6,451 nt of DNA, taken from positions 1 through 6,451 of the forward strand of contig CAYWKL010000047.1 of assembly GCA_964459095.1 (NCBI GenBank), in the 5' to 3' direction. Under the pieces are notes generated by a model, which saw nothing but the letters and a program-made list of their open reading frames with translations, had not been told where the DNA came from and made no database searches. This stretch comes from CAYWKL01 sp964459095. Its GTDB lineage: Bacteria; Patescibacteriota; Microgenomatia; Daviesbacterales; UBA10151. Every line of letters starts with the position of its first letter. Position 1 is the first letter of the stretch. The position numbers and the translations under genes are program-made. Of this stretch, positions 4,490 to 6,451 are shown one piece after another.

Positions 4490-5959
4490 ATGGAACCATT
4501 TGCACTCATAATCTTTGGAATTACTAGCAATCTTGCACAAATAAAGCTTATTCCTGCTTTATATGACATTGTAGAAAAAGGCCTTCTTCCAAAAGACACT
4601 GTAATCATAGGGATTGCAAGAGGAAAAAAATCTGATAGAGAATTTAAAAGTTACTTTCATCATGTTTTGCATCTAGAAAACAGACATCACAAACACGCGA
4701 TTAAAGAAGAGGTATTTAGCAAACTTTCTTCAAATCTTCACTACTTAGATGGCAATTTGGATAATCCATTATTTTATTTAAAGTTAGAAAAATATTTAGA
4801 CTCTTTGTCTAAAGGAGGAATCCGTAACAAGGTCTACTACTTGGCAACTTACCCTAACCTTTATGAGGCTATATTTAAAAATTTACAAAAAATTAACTTA
4901 AATAAAGAAGATAAGGGGTGGGTTAGGCTAATGATTGAAAAGCCAATTGGTAATGATTTAAAAAGTGCAAAAAAAATAAATGATTTGCTTTTAAAATATT
5001 TTAATGAGAATCAGATCTTTAGGCTGGATCATTATTTAGGAAAAGAAACTCTTCAGAATATTTTGACCTTTAGGTTTGGAAATGGGATTTTTGAACCATT
5101 AATAAATAATGAGCTTATTGATCATATTCAGATCACAGCGGCTGAGGATTTTGGAGTAGGGAAGAGGGGAGGGTATTATGACTCAGTTGGAGCTTTAAAA
5201 GATGTGGGGCAAAATCACCTTTTACAAATGTTAGCTTTTGCAACAATGGATGCACCAAGTGAGTTTACAAATGATGCTGTTACTAAAGAGAGGATAAAAA
5301 TATTAAAAGCGCTTAAACCAATTCCTAATTCTTTAGTTTTTGGGCAATATGAAGGTTACAGGGGAAAAGAAAATATAAATCCAAAATCCAACTCTGATAC
5401 TTTCTTTGCATTTAAAACTGAAATACAAAATGAAAGATTTTCTGGAGTTCCAATTTATATAAGAGCAGGTAAAAAGCTCTCCCAAACTGTGACTGAGGTT
5501 GCAATTGTTTTTAAAAATCCAGTAAACAGGTTATTTAAGAATATGCACTGGGGTGAGGAACCAAATGTATTAATTTATAGAATTCAACCAAATGAAGGAA
5601 TAGTTTTGAAAATTTTAGTTAAAAAGCCAGGTATTAAAGTAGAACTTGAACCAAGCTATATGCAGTATTGCTACAGATTAGATACCCATAACCATGCATT
5701 CCCTGACCCTTATGAAAGATTAATTTTGGATGCAATAAAAGGAGACCAGACATTTTTTAATGATGCAGAGGAAGTTGAAACAGAGTGGGCTTTTATAGAT
5801 CCTCTCTCTAAAAATAGAAAAGACCCAATTATTTATAAAGAAGGTTCCTGGGGACCTAAGGAGGCAGATGAGATGATTGAAAAAGATGGGCACGCCTGGC
5901 TTGAGCCATCAATGGAATTTTGCCCAATTCCTACAACAACCTATACTTCATCTAAGTAA
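4490..5959 (+). CDS. zwf: Glucose-6-phosphate 1-dehydrogenase
   Basis: Oxidises glucose 6-phosphate to 6-phosphogluconolactone with NAD(P)+, the first step of the oxidative pentose phosphate pathway; cytoplasmic. The 489-aa product is of normal family length. Visible motifs are the N-terminal dinucleotide fold (ALIIFGITSNLAQIKLIPAL, 5-24), GIARG (41-45), EKPIG (150-154), the active-site signature RLDHYLGKE (178-186) with catalytic-type His181, and GGYYDSVGALKDVGQNHLLQ (227-246). The nucleotide-binding fingerprint is unusual: the usual GAxGDLAxRK is here GITSNLAQIK, so the second Gly is Ser and the Asp is Asn. The start is ATG 4490. The frame is open back to GTG 4409, which would add a 27-residue hydrophobic leader that looks like a signal anchor, but that stretch encodes the promoter and the enzyme is cytoplasmic. 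It is divergent from pgiA and its last 12 bases overlap the convergent gene. Confidence 0.95.
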   Translation: MEPFALIIFGITSNLAQIKLIPALYDIVEKGLLPKDTVIIGIARGKKSDREFKSYFHHVLHLENRHHKHAIKEEVFSKLSSNLHYLDGNLDNPLFYLKLEKYLDSLSKGGIRNKVYYLATYPNLYEAIFKNLQKINLNKEDKGWVRLMIEKPIGNDLKSAKKINDLLLKYFNENQIFRLDHYLGKETLQNILTFRFGNGIFEPLINNELIDHIQITAAEDFGVGKRGGYYDSVGALKDVGQNHLLQMLAFATMDAPSEFTNDAVTKERIKILKALKPIPNSLVFGQYEGYRGKENINPKSNSDTFFAFKTEIQNERFSGVPIYIRAGKKLSQTVTEVAIVFKNPVNRLFKNMHWGEEPNVLIYRIQPNEGIVLKILVKKPGIKVELEPSYMQYCYRLDTHNHAFPDPYERLILDAIKGDQTFFNDAEEVETEWAFIDPLSKNRKDPIIYKEGSWGPKEADEMIEKDGHAWLEPSMEFCPIPTTTYTSSK

Positions 5960-6403
5960 ATCAAGAGAAGGTAAATTTGGTATTTGAGAAGGATCAACAA
6001 AAGATACCCGAACTCTTCTTAAGGATTGCCCTATATTTCCAATTCCATAAGTTTCTCCTTGAGCTGCCGATATATAATGCCTGTTTCCTTCACAAGTCTT
6101 AGGAACTAATAAGCCCTCACTTAGAACGGAAGGAAATCTCCATCCTGAAACCATCCAGTACAATCGTTGGAGAAATGATGATCCCATTCTATAAACTTCA
6201 ACATTATCACAAGGTTCAAGATCTACTTCTCTTTTGTCTGGATCCAGTTTTAATCCTAATGAATCGCGCTCAGTTTTTCCTGGAAAAAGAATTCGAGTAC
6301 TATCCTGAACAACATGAATATCTTTTTTATCCAGTCCTGTAAACGAATTTTCAACTAGAAAAACTCCATCAGGAGTTTCAAATTCTGAAGAATTAGCTGC
6401 CAT
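5948..6403 (-). CDS. Hypothetical 151-aa protein
   Basis: I do not recognise this protein. It has no signal peptide, membrane segment or obvious catalytic motif. It is mixed in charge, with a charged centre (GKTERDSLGLKLDPDKREVDLEP, about 42-64), an aromatic stretch (FLQRLYWMVSGWRFPSVL, about 77-94) and a C-terminal VRVSFVDPSQIPNLPSLDLLR. I chose ATG 6403 because a GAGG lies 9 bases upstream, one of the few usable Shine-Dalgarno sites in this window. In-frame ATG 6418 and GTG 6436 are alternatives; an in-frame TAG at 6449-6451 closes the frame. Another minus-strand frame runs from the edge to a TGA at 6415-6417, which overlaps ATG 6418 as ATGA, so the gene may be a downstream, translationally coupled member of an operon. 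Its last 12 bases overlap the convergent end of zwf. The long clean frame supports a real gene. Confidence 0.6.
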   Translation of the reverse strand: MAANSSEFETPDGVFLVENSFTGLDKKDIHVVQDSTRILFPGKTERDSLGLKLDPDKREVDLEPCDNVEVYRMGSSFLQRLYWMVSGWRFPSVLSEGLLVPKTCEGNRHYISAAQGETYGIGNIGQSLRRVRVSFVDPSQIPNLPSLDLLR

Positions 6404-6451
6404 TTTTTTTAACCTCATGTCCTCCAAATTTCCCACGCATTGCTGAAACTA

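Noticed and set aside
6393..6451. End of an upstream minus-strand gene at the right edge.
   Set aside because: Two frames reach the edge (one ending TAA at 6393-6395, one TGA at 6415-6417), and neither short tail is recognisable, so I cannot choose.
1..6451. TGA recoded as glycine, as in Gracilibacteria/Absconditabacteria.
   Set aside because: DUF1361, the 143-aa gene, pgiA and the 151-aa gene all end at TGA, and the clear proteins have no internal TGA.
1..6451. CRISPR array, insertion sequence or prophage genes.
   Set aside because: No regularly spaced repeats, transposase or phage-type proteins are visible.

Overview
The window looks like part of a small, AT-rich bacterial genome, most likely a Candidate Phyla Radiation (Patescibacteria) lineage and perhaps Microgenomates-like. 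This is inference from several traits: low GC, compact genes on both strands with short or no spacers, start codons placed directly behind -10 boxes with no Shine-Dalgarno, a tRNA gene without an encoded CCA, a cupin-type phosphoglucose isomerase next to zwf, and several small lineage-type proteins. TGA is used as an ordinary stop by the clear genes, so there is no sign of the TGA=Gly code.

Layout, left to right. On the minus strand, a tRNA-Glu(CUC) lies 40 bases upstream of lysS, which runs off the left edge. Upstream of the tRNA is a minus-strand gene for a stand-alone, miniature FtsH-type (M41-like) metalloprotease domain. It is divergent from a plus-strand DUF1361 membrane protein. A minus-strand RmlC-like cupin faces DUF1361 tail to tail. 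Between this cupin and the next minus-strand gene is a 230-base stretch holding a promoter with a perfect TTGACA box, an RNA that can fold into several stems, and a strong intrinsic terminator ending 9 bases before the cupin start. This is the most interesting part of the window and has the layout of a riboswitch/attenuator or of a ~190-nt small RNA. Next come a 143-aa unrecognised protein with an RNA-polymerase-alpha-CTD-like pattern and a cupin-type glucose-6-phosphate isomerase, both minus strand. Divergent from the isomerase is glucose-6-phosphate dehydrogenase (zwf), whose end overlaps a convergent 151-aa unknown protein.

The divergent isomerase and dehydrogenase both act on glucose 6-phosphate, at the branch between glycolysis/gluconeogenesis and the oxidative pentose phosphate pathway. 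A perfect 12-bp palindrome in their shared promoter region could coordinate them. At five starts (lysS, M41-like, DUF1361, the 143-aa protein, zwf) a -10 box sits 6 to 9 bases before the start codon, which suggests leaderless mRNAs. The cupin gene has no such box, so it may depend on read-through of the structured leader.
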